64,000 nucleotides of DNA from Streptomyces sp. WZ-12 (GCF_028898845.1 NZ_CP118574.1:6359001-6423000), one strand, 5' to 3'. Shown: positions 17,701 through 25,506, counted from the stretch's first letter. Notes: generated by a model not told the origin, from the sequence alone. Made by a program: numbers and translations.

Positions 17701-17965
17701 GGCCACGATCATGGCGCTGCTGCCGATGGCGCTGTCGATCACCGGAGACGGCGGCTTCATCTCCCAGCCGCTGGCCGTGGTCGTGATCGGCGGTCTGATC
17801 ACCTCCACCCTGCTCACCCTCCTCCTCGTCCCGACGCTCTACGCGATCATCGAGCTCCGCAAGGAGCGCCGGGCGAAGAAGAAGGCGGCCAAGCGGGCCG
17901 GGCAGGACGGCGGCCCCGCGGCCCCCGCGGACGCCGACCGGACGCCGGAGCCGGCCGGGGTGTGA
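14792..17965 (+). CDS. RND-family efflux transporter permease (AcrB-like)
   Basis: 1057 aa, full length for an HAE-RND pump. Twelve membrane helices are arranged as one N-terminal helix (residues 12-30), a large external loop to about 345, five further helices to about 500, a second amphipathic loop, and a C-terminal bundle to 1020. The helix-4 proton relay region TIAIGRVVDDSIVVLENI is visible; the hydrophilic C-terminal tail is Lys/Ala-rich. No membrane-fusion protein or outer-membrane factor gene is adjacent, as expected for an actinomycete. The substrate is not evident. The preceding two-component system is the probable regulator. A strong hairpin follows the stop. Confidence 0.93.
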   Translation: MSWLSRISLVQRGLIALMSIVAIAFGAIAIPQLKQQLLPSIDLPMVSVVAPYQGASPDVVEKQVVEPLENGLQAVNGIKSVTSTSSEGSGVVMAEFDYGNDSKTLVADVQQAVNRARAKLPKDVDPQVVSGGTDDLPTVVLAVSSTTKDQQTLADQLNRTVVPDLKNIDGVGQVNVSGVQDRIVAVTPDDAKLAAAGLSSAALGQALQAGGTAVPAGAFSEDGSSKTVQVGAGFTSVGQIKDLMVTPAAGGTGGGQGGKAVRLGDVATVKETSATPTSLTRTDGKPSLSVSVTMNQDGSAVAISDAVKGKLDAIHKDLGAGSRVTIASDQGPQVSKSIESLTTEGLLGLVMAVIVILVFLLSLRSTLVTAVSIPLSVVITLIVLWTGDLSLNMLTLGGLTIAIGRVVDDSIVVLENIKRHLGYGEERREAILKGVKEVSGAITSSTLTTVAVFLPIGVVGGMVGALFGSFSITVTVALLSSLLVSLTVVPVLSYWFLRAPQIPAGTDPEELRRKAEEKESRSALQRLYVPVLRFATRRRGISLLIAVVILLGTFGMAPLLKTTFFDQGKQDTLSIKQELKPGTSLSAADAQAKRVEKVLAANKDVQDYQVTVGSSGMMAAFGGGSSANQASYQVKLKGSADSDKVTKDLHAALAKLGPAAGDTSVTAGGGGFGNQNLSVVVKAADAGVLKQASEQVRKAVAGLDHVTDVQSDLAQSVPRISVTPNDKAAAAGYSQATLGAAVAQAVSGTPSGKAVLDDTERDVVIRSAHPATTEAQLKDLPLPTPSGMARLGDLATVKTVPGPVQMTRIDGARSATVTAKPTGDNTGAVSAKLQSEITSLKLPAGATATVGGVSQDQTDAFGKLGLAMLAAIAIVFLLLVGTFRSIVQPLILLISIPFAATGALGLLVATGTPMGVPAMIGMLMLIGIVVTNAIVLIDLINQYRAKGYGVVEAVIEGGRHRLRPILMTALATIMALLPMALSITGDGGFISQPLAVVVIGGLITSTLLTLLLVPTLYAIIELRKERRAKKKAAKRAGQDGGPAAPADADRTPEPAGV

Positions 17966-18022
17966 CGCCCGTCCGCTCCGGATGCCCTGGAGGAACGGCC
18001 TGACCGAAAAGGGCCACAGGGG

Positions 18023-18060
18023 GAGCCCCCGCCGCCGCGCACCAGCGGCCGCGGGGGCTC
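18023..18060. terminator. terminator between RND gene and convergent MBL gene
   Basis: GAGCCCCCGC at 18023-18032 pairs with GCGGGGGCTC at 18051-18060. The 18-nt interior can pair further (CGCCGCGC near GCGGCC). TT follows on the plus strand. It serves convergent genes at both sides. Confidence 0.7.
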
Positions 18061-18089
18061 TTCGCGTCACGGGGCCGCCCGGCCCCCGG

Positions 18090-19007
18090 TCACCACCGCA
18101 CCGCCGTGAAGTCCACCGCCCGCGGCCGCAGTTCCCGGGTCCGGGCGGCCAACTCCCGCATCCGCCGCCCCATTTCCGCCGCCGGCAGCCGCTTGCGGTC
18201 CCCGTGCCCGGGCAGCAGCCAGGAGAAGCGCAACCGGTCCACGGTCCGGGCCAGCGACGCCGCCAACTCCGTGATGGAGTACCAGGTGACGCTCTCGGCC
18301 ACCTCGATGTCCCCGGTGGCCCGCGACCAGTAGAAGCTGTCGCCGCTGAAGCAGTACCGCTCGTCCGCGACGTAGAGCACGCTGCCCACCGTGTGCCCGG
18401 GCAGGGGATGGGCCACCACCCCCTCGACGATCTCCACCGGGTCGGTGCCGCGCAGCACCCGGTCCGCGTCCGGCGCCGCGTCCAGATCCCCCTCGTGGAT
18501 CCACAGCCGGGCCCCGAACCGGTCGGCGTAGCGGCGGCCGTGCGCGGCGTGGTCCCGGTGGGTGAGCAGCACGTCGGTCACCGCCCCGGCCGCCTCGAAC
18601 CGCGCGGCCAGCGGCTCGGCGAACCGCGGGGTGTCGACCATCAGTTGGGAGCCGTCCGGCCGCAGCAGCAGATAGGCGTTGGCGCCGGCGGTGTGCCGCG
18701 AGGTGTGCCCGCAGTAGCTGACCGCGTCGTCCAGCCGCAGCGGGAACGGGTCCCACTCGGCCGCCACCCGCCCGTCCCGCCGCCGCACCGAACGCGTCGG
18801 GCAGGCGAACGCCGCGGCGTGCAACCGCCGTTCCTCCTCGGCCCCGCGCGGCTGCCGGACCACCTCGGACCGGCCGTCGACCTCCCCGATCAGCCCCGGC
18901 GCGAGCTGCCGCGCCACATCGCAGTTGGTGCAGCGGTCGTCCACGTACCAGTCGCCCGCGGCGCTCCCCGCCTGGCGCGCCGCACGGTCGTCCTCGGTGC
19001 TGCTCAC
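18090..19007 (-). CDS. ferredoxin-like domain fused to metallo-beta-lactamase hydrolase
   Basis: 305 aa, GTG start at 19007. Residues 1-75 contain DDRCTNCDVARQLAP and later FACPTRSV, a short ferredoxin-like module with three Cys that may hold a [3Fe-4S] or incomplete [4Fe-4S] cluster. Residues 80-305 are an MBL-fold hydrolase: LLTHRDHAAHG (HxDH part of the metal motif), PLPGHTVGSV (third His), CFSGDSFYW (bridging Asp) and LLPGHGDRK (last His). The first His of the usual HxHxDH is replaced by Arg (HRDH). Thiol hydrolase, flavin-free oxidoreductase or related chemistry is possible; substrate unknown. It follows nadA on the same strand, 293 bp away. Confidence 0.85.
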   Translation of the reverse strand: MSSTEDDRAARQAGSAAGDWYVDDRCTNCDVARQLAPGLIGEVDGRSEVVRQPRGAEEERRLHAAAFACPTRSVRRRDGRVAAEWDPFPLRLDDAVSYCGHTSRHTAGANAYLLLRPDGSQLMVDTPRFAEPLAARFEAAGAVTDVLLTHRDHAAHGRRYADRFGARLWIHEGDLDAAPDADRVLRGTDPVEIVEGVVAHPLPGHTVGSVLYVADERYCFSGDSFYWSRATGDIEVAESVTWYSITELAASLARTVDRLRFSWLLPGHGDRKRLPAAEMGRRMRELAARTRELRPRAVDFTAVRW

Positions 19008-19246
19008 GGTCCCTCTGCCTCCTCGACCCCTGGGCCTTGCCGGGCCCGATGGTTTCCCTGGTTCCCGTGGTCCCGAGGTTCCCGCGCCGTGCCGGAAAAG
19101 AGGAAGGGGTGCGGAGTCTTGTTTCTGCTGGTCACGGGGTCTCTCACGGCGAGGGTTCCCTATTGAGTGTCATGTCCGTGACACAGGGGGGAGTCGGCCC
19201 GGCCCTTGGTCGGGAGTCCGGGCTCCGGGTGACGGGCGGCGGACAA

Positions 19247-19283
19247 CGGGCGGGGCGGCCCCACCAAGGGGCCGCCCCGCCCG
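19247..19283. terminator. nadA terminator hairpin
   Basis: A perfect 16-bp stem, CGGGCGGGGCGGCCCC at 19247-19262 with GGGGCCGCCCCGCCCG at 19268-19283 and loop ACCAA, stands 18 nt beyond the nadA stop. On the minus strand it is followed by TTG and no longer T-run. Confidence 0.8.
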
Positions 19284-19300
19284 CGCCGTTCCCGTCGCCG

Positions 19301-20527
19301 CTACGGCAGCGCCAGCATCCGCTCCAGCGCCAGCTTGGCGAAGTGCTCGGTCTCCGCGTCGACTTGGATGCGGTTGACGACCTTGCCGTCGGCCAGCGAC
19401 TCCAGTGTCCACACCAGGTGCGGCAGGTCGATGCGGTTCATCGTCGAGCAGAAGCAGACCGTCTTGTCGAGGAAGACGATCTCCTTGTCCTCGGCCGCGA
19501 AGCGGTTGGCCAGGCGGCGGACGAGGTTCAACTCGGTGCCGATCGCCCACTTCGAGCCGGCCGGCGCCGCCTCCAGCGCCTTGATGATGTACTCCGTCGA
19601 CCCGACGTGGTCCGCCGCCGCCACGACCTCGTGCTTGCACTCCGGGTGGACCAGCACGTTGACGCCGGGTATCCGGGCGCGGACGTCCTCGACCGACTCC
19701 AGCGAGAAGCGGCCGTGCACCGAGCAGTGGCCGCGCCACAGGATCATCTTCGCGCCGCGCAGCTCGTCCGCGGTCAGCCCGCCGTTCGGCTTGTGCGGGT
19801 TGTAGACCACGCAGTCGTCCAGGGACATGCCCAGGTCCCGCACGGCGGTGTTGCGCCCCAGATGCTGGTCGGGCAGGAAGAGCACCTTCTCGCCCACCCG
19901 TGGCCCCCCACCGCCCTCGATCGAGGCGCTTCGCGCCGCCCCTTCCGCGAACGCCCACTCCAGCGCCCGCTTGGCGTTGGACGAGGTGCAGATGGTGCCG
20001 CCGTGCCTGCCCGTGAACGCCTTGATGTCGGCGGACGAGTTCATGTACGAGACCGGGACCGTCGTCCCGGCGACCCCGGCTTCCGTCAGCACGTCCCAGC
20101 ACTCGGCGACCTGCTCGGCGGTGGCCATGTCGGCCATCGAGCAGCCCGCCGCCAGGTCGGGGAGGATCACCTGCTGGTCGTCGCCGGTGAGGATGTCGGC
20201 CGACTCGGCCATGAAGTGCACACCGCAGAAGACGATGTACTCGGCGTCCGGCCGGGCCGCGGCGTCCCGCGCCAGCTTGAAGGAGTCGCCGGTGACGTCC
20301 GCGAACTCGATGACCTCGTCGCGCTGGTAGTGGTGCCCGAGGACGAAGGCCTTCTCGCCCAGCTTGGCCTTGGCGGCGCGGGCGCGTTCGACCAGGTCCG
20401 GGTCGGAGGGGGCCGGCAGATCGCCGGGGCACTCCACGCCGCGCTCGCTCCTCGGGTCGGCCTCGCGGCCGAGCAGGAGCAGCGCCAGCGGGGTCGGCTG
20501 GACGTCCAGGGGCTGGGCGGTGGTCAC
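19301..20527 (-). CDS. nadA: quinolinate synthase
   Basis: 408 aa. Condenses iminoaspartate and dihydroxyacetone phosphate to quinolinate for NAD synthesis, using a labile [4Fe-4S] cluster. The three ligand Cys are visible in VFCGVHFMAES, HPECKHEV and VCFCSTMNR. LGHHYQRDEV and PHKPNGGL are substrate-site motifs. I choose GTG 20527 (VTTAQPLDVQ) because GAGAGG is 9 nt upstream; GTG 20536 is only 4 nt from it. Near residue 220, between WAFAEG and KVLFLPDQHLG, lies an extra Gly-rich stretch (ARSASIEGGGGPRV) encoded by palindromic DNA and absent, as I recall, from other Streptomyces NadA. No nadB or nadC is adjacent. Confidence 0.95.
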   Translation of the reverse strand: MTTAQPLDVQPTPLALLLLGREADPRSERGVECPGDLPAPSDPDLVERARAAKAKLGEKAFVLGHHYQRDEVIEFADVTGDSFKLARDAAARPDAEYIVFCGVHFMAESADILTGDDQQVILPDLAAGCSMADMATAEQVAECWDVLTEAGVAGTTVPVSYMNSSADIKAFTGRHGGTICTSSNAKRALEWAFAEGAARSASIEGGGGPRVGEKVLFLPDQHLGRNTAVRDLGMSLDDCVVYNPHKPNGGLTADELRGAKMILWRGHCSVHGRFSLESVEDVRARIPGVNVLVHPECKHEVVAAADHVGSTEYIIKALEAAPAGSKWAIGTELNLVRRLANRFAAEDKEIVFLDKTVCFCSTMNRIDLPHLVWTLESLADGKVVNRIQVDAETEHFAKLALERMLALP

Positions 20528-20865
20528 GACACGCACCCTCTCTTCTCTGCGGAAAGTCCTTGCGGACGGTCTCTGCGGGGACGGCGGGATGCGCTGCGGC
20601 TCCGCCTTTTCGTCTATTTGACGCTATCTATCATAGCCGCTTCACGTCACTTTGACGATGGCCATAGTGTCGATGTGACGCATCAACCGCCGGGCCCCGC
20701 GGGCGGCCGTGTGCAGGAAGGCACACCGGCGTCCCACCGCCGGTGTGCGAGCATGAGAAGAAGAGAAGGACAGATCACGCGCAGCCGGAATTAATCCGGG
20801 ACGCCGCCGGTTGGAGTTGTTCGCAACCGATGGCAAGCGGTCCGTACAACCCGGGAGAGATGTAG
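20528..20865. promoter_or_regulatory. divergent nadA / erpA promoter region
   Basis: This 338-bp gap is unusually AT-rich in the middle (20605-20690). For nadA the minus strand reads TATGAT at 20635-20630, a good -10 box. It is overlapped by a perfect dyad GCTAT-CTATC-ATAGC at 20623-20637, a plausible repressor site. ATGGCCAT, a perfect 8-bp palindrome, lies near 20654. On the erpA side a near-palindrome CCGGAATTAATCCGG (20788-20803 region) and a small CGGTTG/CAACCG stem lie in the leader. A 64-codon reverse reading frame here has no ribosome site and is not accepted as a gene. Confidence 0.5.
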
Positions 20866-21219
20866 ATGAGCGTTCAGGACGAGACCACCGTCACCGACGG
20901 CATCATCCTGTCCGACGCGGCCGCGTCGAAGGTCAAGAGCCTGCTGGAGCAGGAGGGCCGGGAAGATCTCGCGCTGCGGGTGGCGGTTCAGCCCGGCGGC
21001 TGCTCCGGCCTGCGCTACCAGCTCTTCTTCGACGAGCGTTCGCTCGACGGTGACGTCGTCAAGGACTTCGACGGCGTCAAGGTCGTCACCGACCGGATGA
21101 GCGCTCCCTACCTGGGCGGCGCCTCCATCGACTTCGTCGACACGATCGAGAAGCAGGGCTTCACGATCGACAACCCGAACGCCACCGGCTCCTGCGCCTG
21201 CGGCGACTCCTTCAGCTAG
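20866..21219 (+). CDS. erpA: iron-sulfur cluster insertion protein ErpA (A-type carrier)
   Basis: 117 aa. The A-type HesB/IscA fold is shown by VQPGGCSGLRYQL (first cluster Cys) and the C-terminal ATGSCACGDSF (Cys-x-Cys). These three Cys deliver [2Fe-2S] or [4Fe-4S] clusters to client enzymes. ATG 20866 with GGGAGA about 8 nt upstream. It is divergent from nadA, whose product needs a [4Fe-4S] cluster, so the pairing is functionally sensible. Length and motifs match the actinobacterial ErpA group. Confidence 0.93.
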   Translation: MSVQDETTVTDGIILSDAAASKVKSLLEQEGREDLALRVAVQPGGCSGLRYQLFFDERSLDGDVVKDFDGVKVVTDRMSAPYLGGASIDFVDTIEKQGFTIDNPNATGSCACGDSFS

Positions 21220-21239
21220 GGCGGGCCGGGCCCACGGGC

Positions 21240-21288
21240 CACGACGTGCGAAGGCGGCGCTCCCGATGGGGGCGCCGCCTCCGTCGTG
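21240..21288. terminator. bipartite hairpin between erpA and secreted-protein gene
   Basis: Inner stem GGCGGCGC (21253-21260) pairs with GCGCCGCC (21272-21279). Outer stem CACGACG (21240-21246) pairs with CGTCGTG (21282-21288). It lies between convergent genes and can end transcription in both directions. Confidence 0.75.
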
Positions 21289-21301
21289 TGCGGGGGAGTG
21301 C

Positions 21302-22765
21302 TCAGTGCAGCGGGACCGCCTTGCCGGACGTCCCGTCCACGACCTTCCGGCCGTCCAGCGGCGCGTGCAGCGTCACGGTCTTGGTGAAGTCCTTGGCGAT
21401 CTTCACGCAGATCTGCCCGGGCCGCTTCTCCTTACCGGTGACCGAGACCCGCACCGCGTCGGACGACTCCGTCACGCGCGCCTCGTAGGTGCTGCACACC
21501 CCGCCCCAGAAGTGGACGGTCAGCGTCCGGCCGCCGTCGGCCACCGCGTAGCCGGACAGCGCCATCGACATCGCCCCGGGCGTGGACGGCCGCGGCGACG
21601 CCGGCCCGCTGCCGCGCAGGTACGCCGGGTCCACCGCGGTCCCGGCCACCGTCGAGGTGCTCGCCGACCCGCCCGTGGCGCCCGGCGTGCGCACCGTGTA
21701 GAGCCAGGACGGCACCAACACCTCCCCGCCCTGCGAGAACCGCGCGGCCAGCCCGAAGACCGCACCGGTCACCTCGGGGGTCGGCTGCTTCCCGTTCGGG
21801 GCCGGCTCGCACGGCGCGATCCCGCCCTGCGCGGCCTTGGCGTCCTTGTGCTGGAAGGTGGGCACCGACGGGCAGTTGGCCAGCGGCCGCATCGTCCGGT
21901 CGCCGCCGTTGAGCGTGCCCAGCGTGGTCCGGGCGTCCCGGACGGGGTACTCCGCGCCCTTGACCGGGCTCGCCAACTCGCCGCTGCCGCCCACCAGTTG
22001 CCCGTCGGAGCCGACCTGGAGCCGGCTCTGCCAGCCGTACGTCGGCAGCCCGCCGACCACCGGGTCCGCGGTCACCACCCGCACCGCGGAGTACGTCTGG
22101 CCCGCGTCCAGCCGGGCGTCCGACTGGTCGACCGCGGCCAGCACCGGGCGGACCGCCTCCCGCGCCTTCGCCTCGGACACCGGCCCGCCGCCGGCGTCCC
22201 CGCCCCCGCCGTCCGTGCCCCCGCGGTACGACGGGCAGCCCGACCCCCCGTCCGTCAGCGGGCACTTGGTGTCGTTCCCGCCGCCGTACCGGCTGAACGT
22301 CCAGCTCCCCGCGCCGGACTTGGCGACCCGCAGCGTGCTGCCCCGCCCGTCCGGACCCGGCCCGCCGACCTGCCACCAGGCGCCGTCCGACCGCACCGAT
22401 CCGGACACATCCAACGCCTTCGCCAGCCGTTCCACCGCCGGCTGGCCCACGTCGCCCGCGGGCCGGTAGACGGGCGCGGACCGTGGCCCGTCCGGCAGTT
22501 GCCCCGTCACCCGGTACCGGTCGTGCTGCGGCCCGGGCTCACCGACCGCGATCGACGCGGAGTCCAGCACCAGCGGCGGCGGGGCGCCCTTGGCCGCGCC
22601 CGCCCCCGCGCTTCCGGACGCGGACGAGGCCCAGTACGCGCCGCCCCCGGCCACCAGCACCGCGCCGGCGACCGACGCGACGACCAGGGGAGTGCGCCGG
22701 CCGCGCCGGGCCGGACGGGGGGCCTGCGGGGTGTCCTGGCTCTGGGGGGTGTCCTCGGTACTCAC
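21302..22765 (-). CDS. membrane-anchored extracytoplasmic protein, unknown function
   Basis: 487 aa from GTG 22765 with AAAGGAG about 9 nt upstream. Residues 1-27 are cytoplasmic and basic (PRPARRGRRTP), 28-48 form one membrane helix (LVVASVAGAVLVAGGGAYWA), and the rest is a large outside domain rich in Gly, Ser, Thr and Pro with four or more Cys (TKCPLTDGGSGCPSY, ANCPSVP, IAPCEPAP, GGVCSTYEARV, GQICVKIAKD), probably in disulfides. I recognise no catalytic motif. It is conserved next to erpA in Streptomyces as I remember it. Envelope role is inferred only from topology. Confidence 0.8.
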   Translation of the reverse strand: MSTEDTPQSQDTPQAPRPARRGRRTPLVVASVAGAVLVAGGGAYWASSASGSAGAGAAKGAPPPLVLDSASIAVGEPGPQHDRYRVTGQLPDGPRSAPVYRPAGDVGQPAVERLAKALDVSGSVRSDGAWWQVGGPGPDGRGSTLRVAKSGAGSWTFSRYGGGNDTKCPLTDGGSGCPSYRGGTDGGGGDAGGGPVSEAKAREAVRPVLAAVDQSDARLDAGQTYSAVRVVTADPVVGGLPTYGWQSRLQVGSDGQLVGGSGELASPVKGAEYPVRDARTTLGTLNGGDRTMRPLANCPSVPTFQHKDAKAAQGGIAPCEPAPNGKQPTPEVTGAVFGLAARFSQGGEVLVPSWLYTVRTPGATGGSASTSTVAGTAVDPAYLRGSGPASPRPSTPGAMSMALSGYAVADGGRTLTVHFWGGVCSTYEARVTESSDAVRVSVTGKEKRPGQICVKIAKDFTKTVTLHAPLDGRKVVDGTSGKAVPLH

Positions 22766-23073
22766 CGCTTCGCTCCTTTAAGCTCCGCCGGTCATCTGAC
22801 GTGCCACCCAGCGGGTGGACGCCGATGGGACGGAGCGGGGGCGCATGCGGTTCCCCGCACGCCGACCGCCGTTCGCCCCACGGTGCCTGTGACGGCCCTC
22901 ACGGGCCGGGCCGCCCGACGCGAGGCGCCCGCCCTCCGCGCCTGTGAGTCGCCCTATTATGAGGTGTTTTCTTGCTGCCCGGATGACCGGGAACCGGCAG
23001 TCGCCAACGGCCCCGCCCGGTAGCGTTGCCCTCCGTCCGCCAACCCCACGCCCTCCGCAGGAGCAGACCCGCC
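22766..23073. promoter_or_regulatory. divergent region before the PfkB-type kinase
   Basis: A 308-bp gap between divergent genes. TATTAT at about 22955, in the AT-rich stretch CCCTATTATGAGG followed by TTTTCTTGC, is a possible -10 box for the kinase, but no convincing -35 is in register. No dyad symmetry stands out and no small gene with a ribosome site is visible. Confidence 0.3.
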
Positions 23074-24048
23074 GTGCGTATCGCAGTCTCCGGCTCCATC
23101 GCCACCGACCACCTGATGACCTTCCCCGGCCGCTTCGCCGACCAGTTGGTCGCCGATCAGTTGCATACGGTCTCCCTCTCCTTCCTCGTCGACCAGCTCG
23201 ACGTCCGCCGCGGCGGGGTCGCGCCCAACATCTGTTTCGGCATGGGCCAGCTCGGCATCCGGCCGATCCTGGTCGGCGCCGCCGGCAACGACTTCGAGGA
23301 GTACCGCGCCTGGCTCGACCGGCACGGCGTCGACACCCGCTCGGTGCGCATCTCCGAGGTCCTGCACACCGCCCGCTTCGTCTGCACCACCGACGCCGAC
23401 CACAACCAGATCGGCTCCTTCTACACCGGCGCCATGAGCGAGGCCCGGCTGATCGAGCTGCAGACCGTCGCCGAGCGGGTCGGCGGCCTGGACCTCGTGC
23501 TGATCGGCGCGGACGACCCGGAGGCGATGATCCGGCACACCGAGGAGTGCCGCACCCGCGGAATCCCGTTCGCCGCCGACTTCTCCCAGCAGATCGCGCG
23601 GATGGACGGCGAGAACATCCGCACCCTCATGGAGGGCGCCACCTACCTCTTCAACAACGAGTACGAGGCCGGGCTGATCGAGTCCAAGACCGGCTGGACC
23701 GCCGAGGAGATCCTCACCAAGGTCGGCACCCGCGTCACCACCCTCGGCTCCAACGGCGTCCGCATCGAGCGGGTCGGCCAGCCGGACCTCGTGGTCGGCG
23801 TCCCCGAGGAGAAGGAGAAGGCCGACCCCACCGGCGTCGGCGACGCCTTCCGCGCCGGCTTCCTCGCCGGCCTCGCCTGGGGCGTCGGCCTGGAGCGCGC
23901 CGCCCAGGTCGGCTGCATGCTCGCCACCCTGGTCATCGAGACCGTCGGCACCCAGGAGTACGAGCTGCACCGCAGCCACTTCATGGACCGCTTCACCAAG
24001 GCGTACGGCCACGAGGCCGCCGGCGAGGTCCAGCAGCACCTGCTCTGA
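23074..24048 (+). CDS. PfkB-family carbohydrate/adenosine kinase
   Basis: 324 aa from GTG 23074 (VRIAVSGSIATDHLM), with AGGAG about 11 nt before it. Ribokinase-type fold: N-terminal RRGGVAPNICFGMGQLG forms the sugar site, and the C-terminal anion hole and catalytic base are in ADPTGVGDAFRAGFLAGL (family signature DxxGAGD, here DPTGVGD with the base Asp in GD). ADP/ATP site TTLGSNGVRIER. Actinobacterial proteins of this type are annotated as adenosine or sugar kinases; substrate cannot be fixed by sequence. It converges on the desulfurase-TusA fusion. Confidence 0.88.
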   Translation: MRIAVSGSIATDHLMTFPGRFADQLVADQLHTVSLSFLVDQLDVRRGGVAPNICFGMGQLGIRPILVGAAGNDFEEYRAWLDRHGVDTRSVRISEVLHTARFVCTTDADHNQIGSFYTGAMSEARLIELQTVAERVGGLDLVLIGADDPEAMIRHTEECRTRGIPFAADFSQQIARMDGENIRTLMEGATYLFNNEYEAGLIESKTGWTAEEILTKVGTRVTTLGSNGVRIERVGQPDLVVGVPEEKEKADPTGVGDAFRAGFLAGLAWGVGLERAAQVGCMLATLVIETVGTQEYELHRSHFMDRFTKAYGHEAAGEVQQHLL

Positions 24049-24054
24049 AGCCAC

Positions 24055-24102
24055 CGGGCCCGTCCGGGAGCCGCGCACACCGCGCCGCCCCGGACGGGCC
24101 CG
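24055..24102. terminator. bidirectional terminator hairpin
   Basis: CGGGCCCGTCCGGG at 24055-24068 pairs perfectly with CCCGGACGGGCCCG at 24089-24102, a 14-bp stem starting 7 nt after the kinase stop. It separates it from the convergent desulfurase fusion. Confidence 0.75.
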
Positions 24103-24105
24103 CGC

Positions 24106-25506
24106 TCAACCGCGCCGCCGCACCACGTACGCGACGCCGCGCTCCGTCGGCTCCTCGCCGACGTACTCCTGCTCCCGCATCGCGCACCACGCCGGGATGT
24201 CCTGCCGCGCCGCCGCGTCATCGGACAGCACGGTCACCGTCCCGCCGACCGGCACCTCACCGATCGCCTTCGCCAACTCGATGACCGGCACCGGGCAGCG
24301 CCGGCCGAGCGCGTCCACCACGACGCCCGGTGCGGCCTCCGGCGCCGCCGGCCGCACCGGCCCCGCCGCCGGCGCCCCGAACCGCTCCCGCACCGACCGG
24401 ACCACCTCCGGCAGCACCGCCAGGAACCGCTCCACGTCCGCCTCTTGAGCGCCCCACGGCAGCGAGACCCGGACGTTGCCCTCCGACAGCACCCCCATCG
24501 CGCGCAGCACATGGCTGGGCGTCAGCGTGCTGGACGTACAGGACGAACCGGAGGAAACGGAGAAGCCGGCGCGGTCCAACTCGTGCAGCAGCGCCTCCCC
24601 GTCGACATAGAGGCAGGAGAAGGTGACCAGGTGCGGCAGTCGCCGCACCGGATCGCCGACCACCTCCACGTCCGGCACCAGCTCCGGCACCCGCGCCCGG
24701 ATCCGGTCCACCAACCCGCGCAGCCGCCCCGCCTCGTCCGCCCCGCCCTCCGCGGCGGCCCGCAGGGCGCGCAGCGCCGCCGCCGCGGCCACCACCGCCG
24801 GCAGGTTCCCGAACCCCGGGCTACGGCCCGACTCCCGCTCGTCCAGCGGTCCCTGGGGCGCGAACCGGGTCCCCTTGCGGACCACCAACAGCCCCACCCC
24901 GGGCGGCCCGCCCCACTTGTGGGCGCTCGCCGTCAGCACCGACCAGGGACCCGGCACCGGTCCCCACGCCAACGACTGCGCCGCGTCCACCAGCAGCGGC
25001 ACCCCGGCCGCCCGGCAGTGCGCGGCCACCTCCGCCACCGGCTGCTCGGTGCCCACCTCGTGGTTGGCGGACTGCAGGCACACCAGCGCGGCGTCCCCGC
25101 CGAGCGCGGCGGCCACCGCCGCGGCCGCCACCCGGCCCGCCCGGTCCACCGCAACCTCCGTCACCGTCCCGCCGTCCGCCGCGTGCACCTCGGCGGCGTG
25201 CAGCACCGAGGAGTGCTCGACGGCGGAGTGCACCAGCCGCCGCCCCACTCGCCGACGGGCCGCCAGCGCACCGAAGATGCCCGAATGCACCGCATGCGTC
25301 CCCGATGGGGTGAACGTCAGCTCGTCGGCGCGGCACCCGACCGCCCCCGCGGCGGCCTCCCGCGCCGCGTCCAACAGCAGCCGGGCCCGCCGGCCCTCGC
25401 GGTACAGCCGGGCTGGGTCGGCCCACCCCTCGTCGAGCGCGGCGAGCAGGGCCTCCCTGGCGACGGGATGCAGCGGGGCGGCGGAGGCGGCGTCGAAGTA
25501 GGGCAC
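24106..25506 (-). CDS. cysteine desulfurase fused to TusA-like sulfur carrier
   Basis: 466 aa, GTG 25506. Residues 1-375 are an IscS/NifS-type PLP enzyme: Schiff-base Lys197 in TASAHKWGG, PLP-binding Asp in LLVDAAQSLAWG, and active-site Cys323 in SVSSGSSCTSS that carries the persulfide. Residues 393-466 are a TusA domain with carrier Cys404 in GRRCPVPVIELAK. Donor and acceptor of sulfur are therefore on one chain. The natural outlet is tRNA thiolation or another TusA-dependent pathway; the partner is not encoded nearby. The next gene on the other side, 282 bp away, is ctaC. Confidence 0.92.
   Translation of the reverse strand: MPYFDAASAAPLHPVAREALLAALDEGWADPARLYREGRRARLLLDAAREAAAGAVGCRADELTFTPSGTHAVHSGIFGALAARRRVGRRLVHSAVEHSSVLHAAEVHAADGGTVTEVAVDRAGRVAAAAVAAALGGDAALVCLQSANHEVGTEQPVAEVAAHCRAAGVPLLVDAAQSLAWGPVPGPWSVLTASAHKWGGPPGVGLLVVRKGTRFAPQGPLDERESGRSPGFGNLPAVVAAAAALRALRAAAEGGADEAGRLRGLVDRIRARVPELVPDVEVVGDPVRRLPHLVTFSCLYVDGEALLHELDRAGFSVSSGSSCTSSTLTPSHVLRAMGVLSEGNVRVSLPWGAQEADVERFLAVLPEVVRSVRERFGAPAAGPVRPAAPEAAPGVVVDALGRRCPVPVIELAKAIGEVPVGGTVTVLSDDAAARQDIPAWCAMREQEYVGEEPTERGVAYVVRRRG

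Noticed and set aside
14522..18070. Long minus-strand open frame opposite the RND pump
   Set aside because: Composition is that of an antisense frame; the opposite strand has a complete RND transporter.
18090..19007. Classical class B beta-lactamase
   Set aside because: No signal peptide, ferredoxin-like front and altered first metal His argue against it.
20642..20836. 64-codon frame in the nadA/erpA gap
   Set aside because: No ribosome site, poor codon bias and overlap with the AT-rich promoter region.
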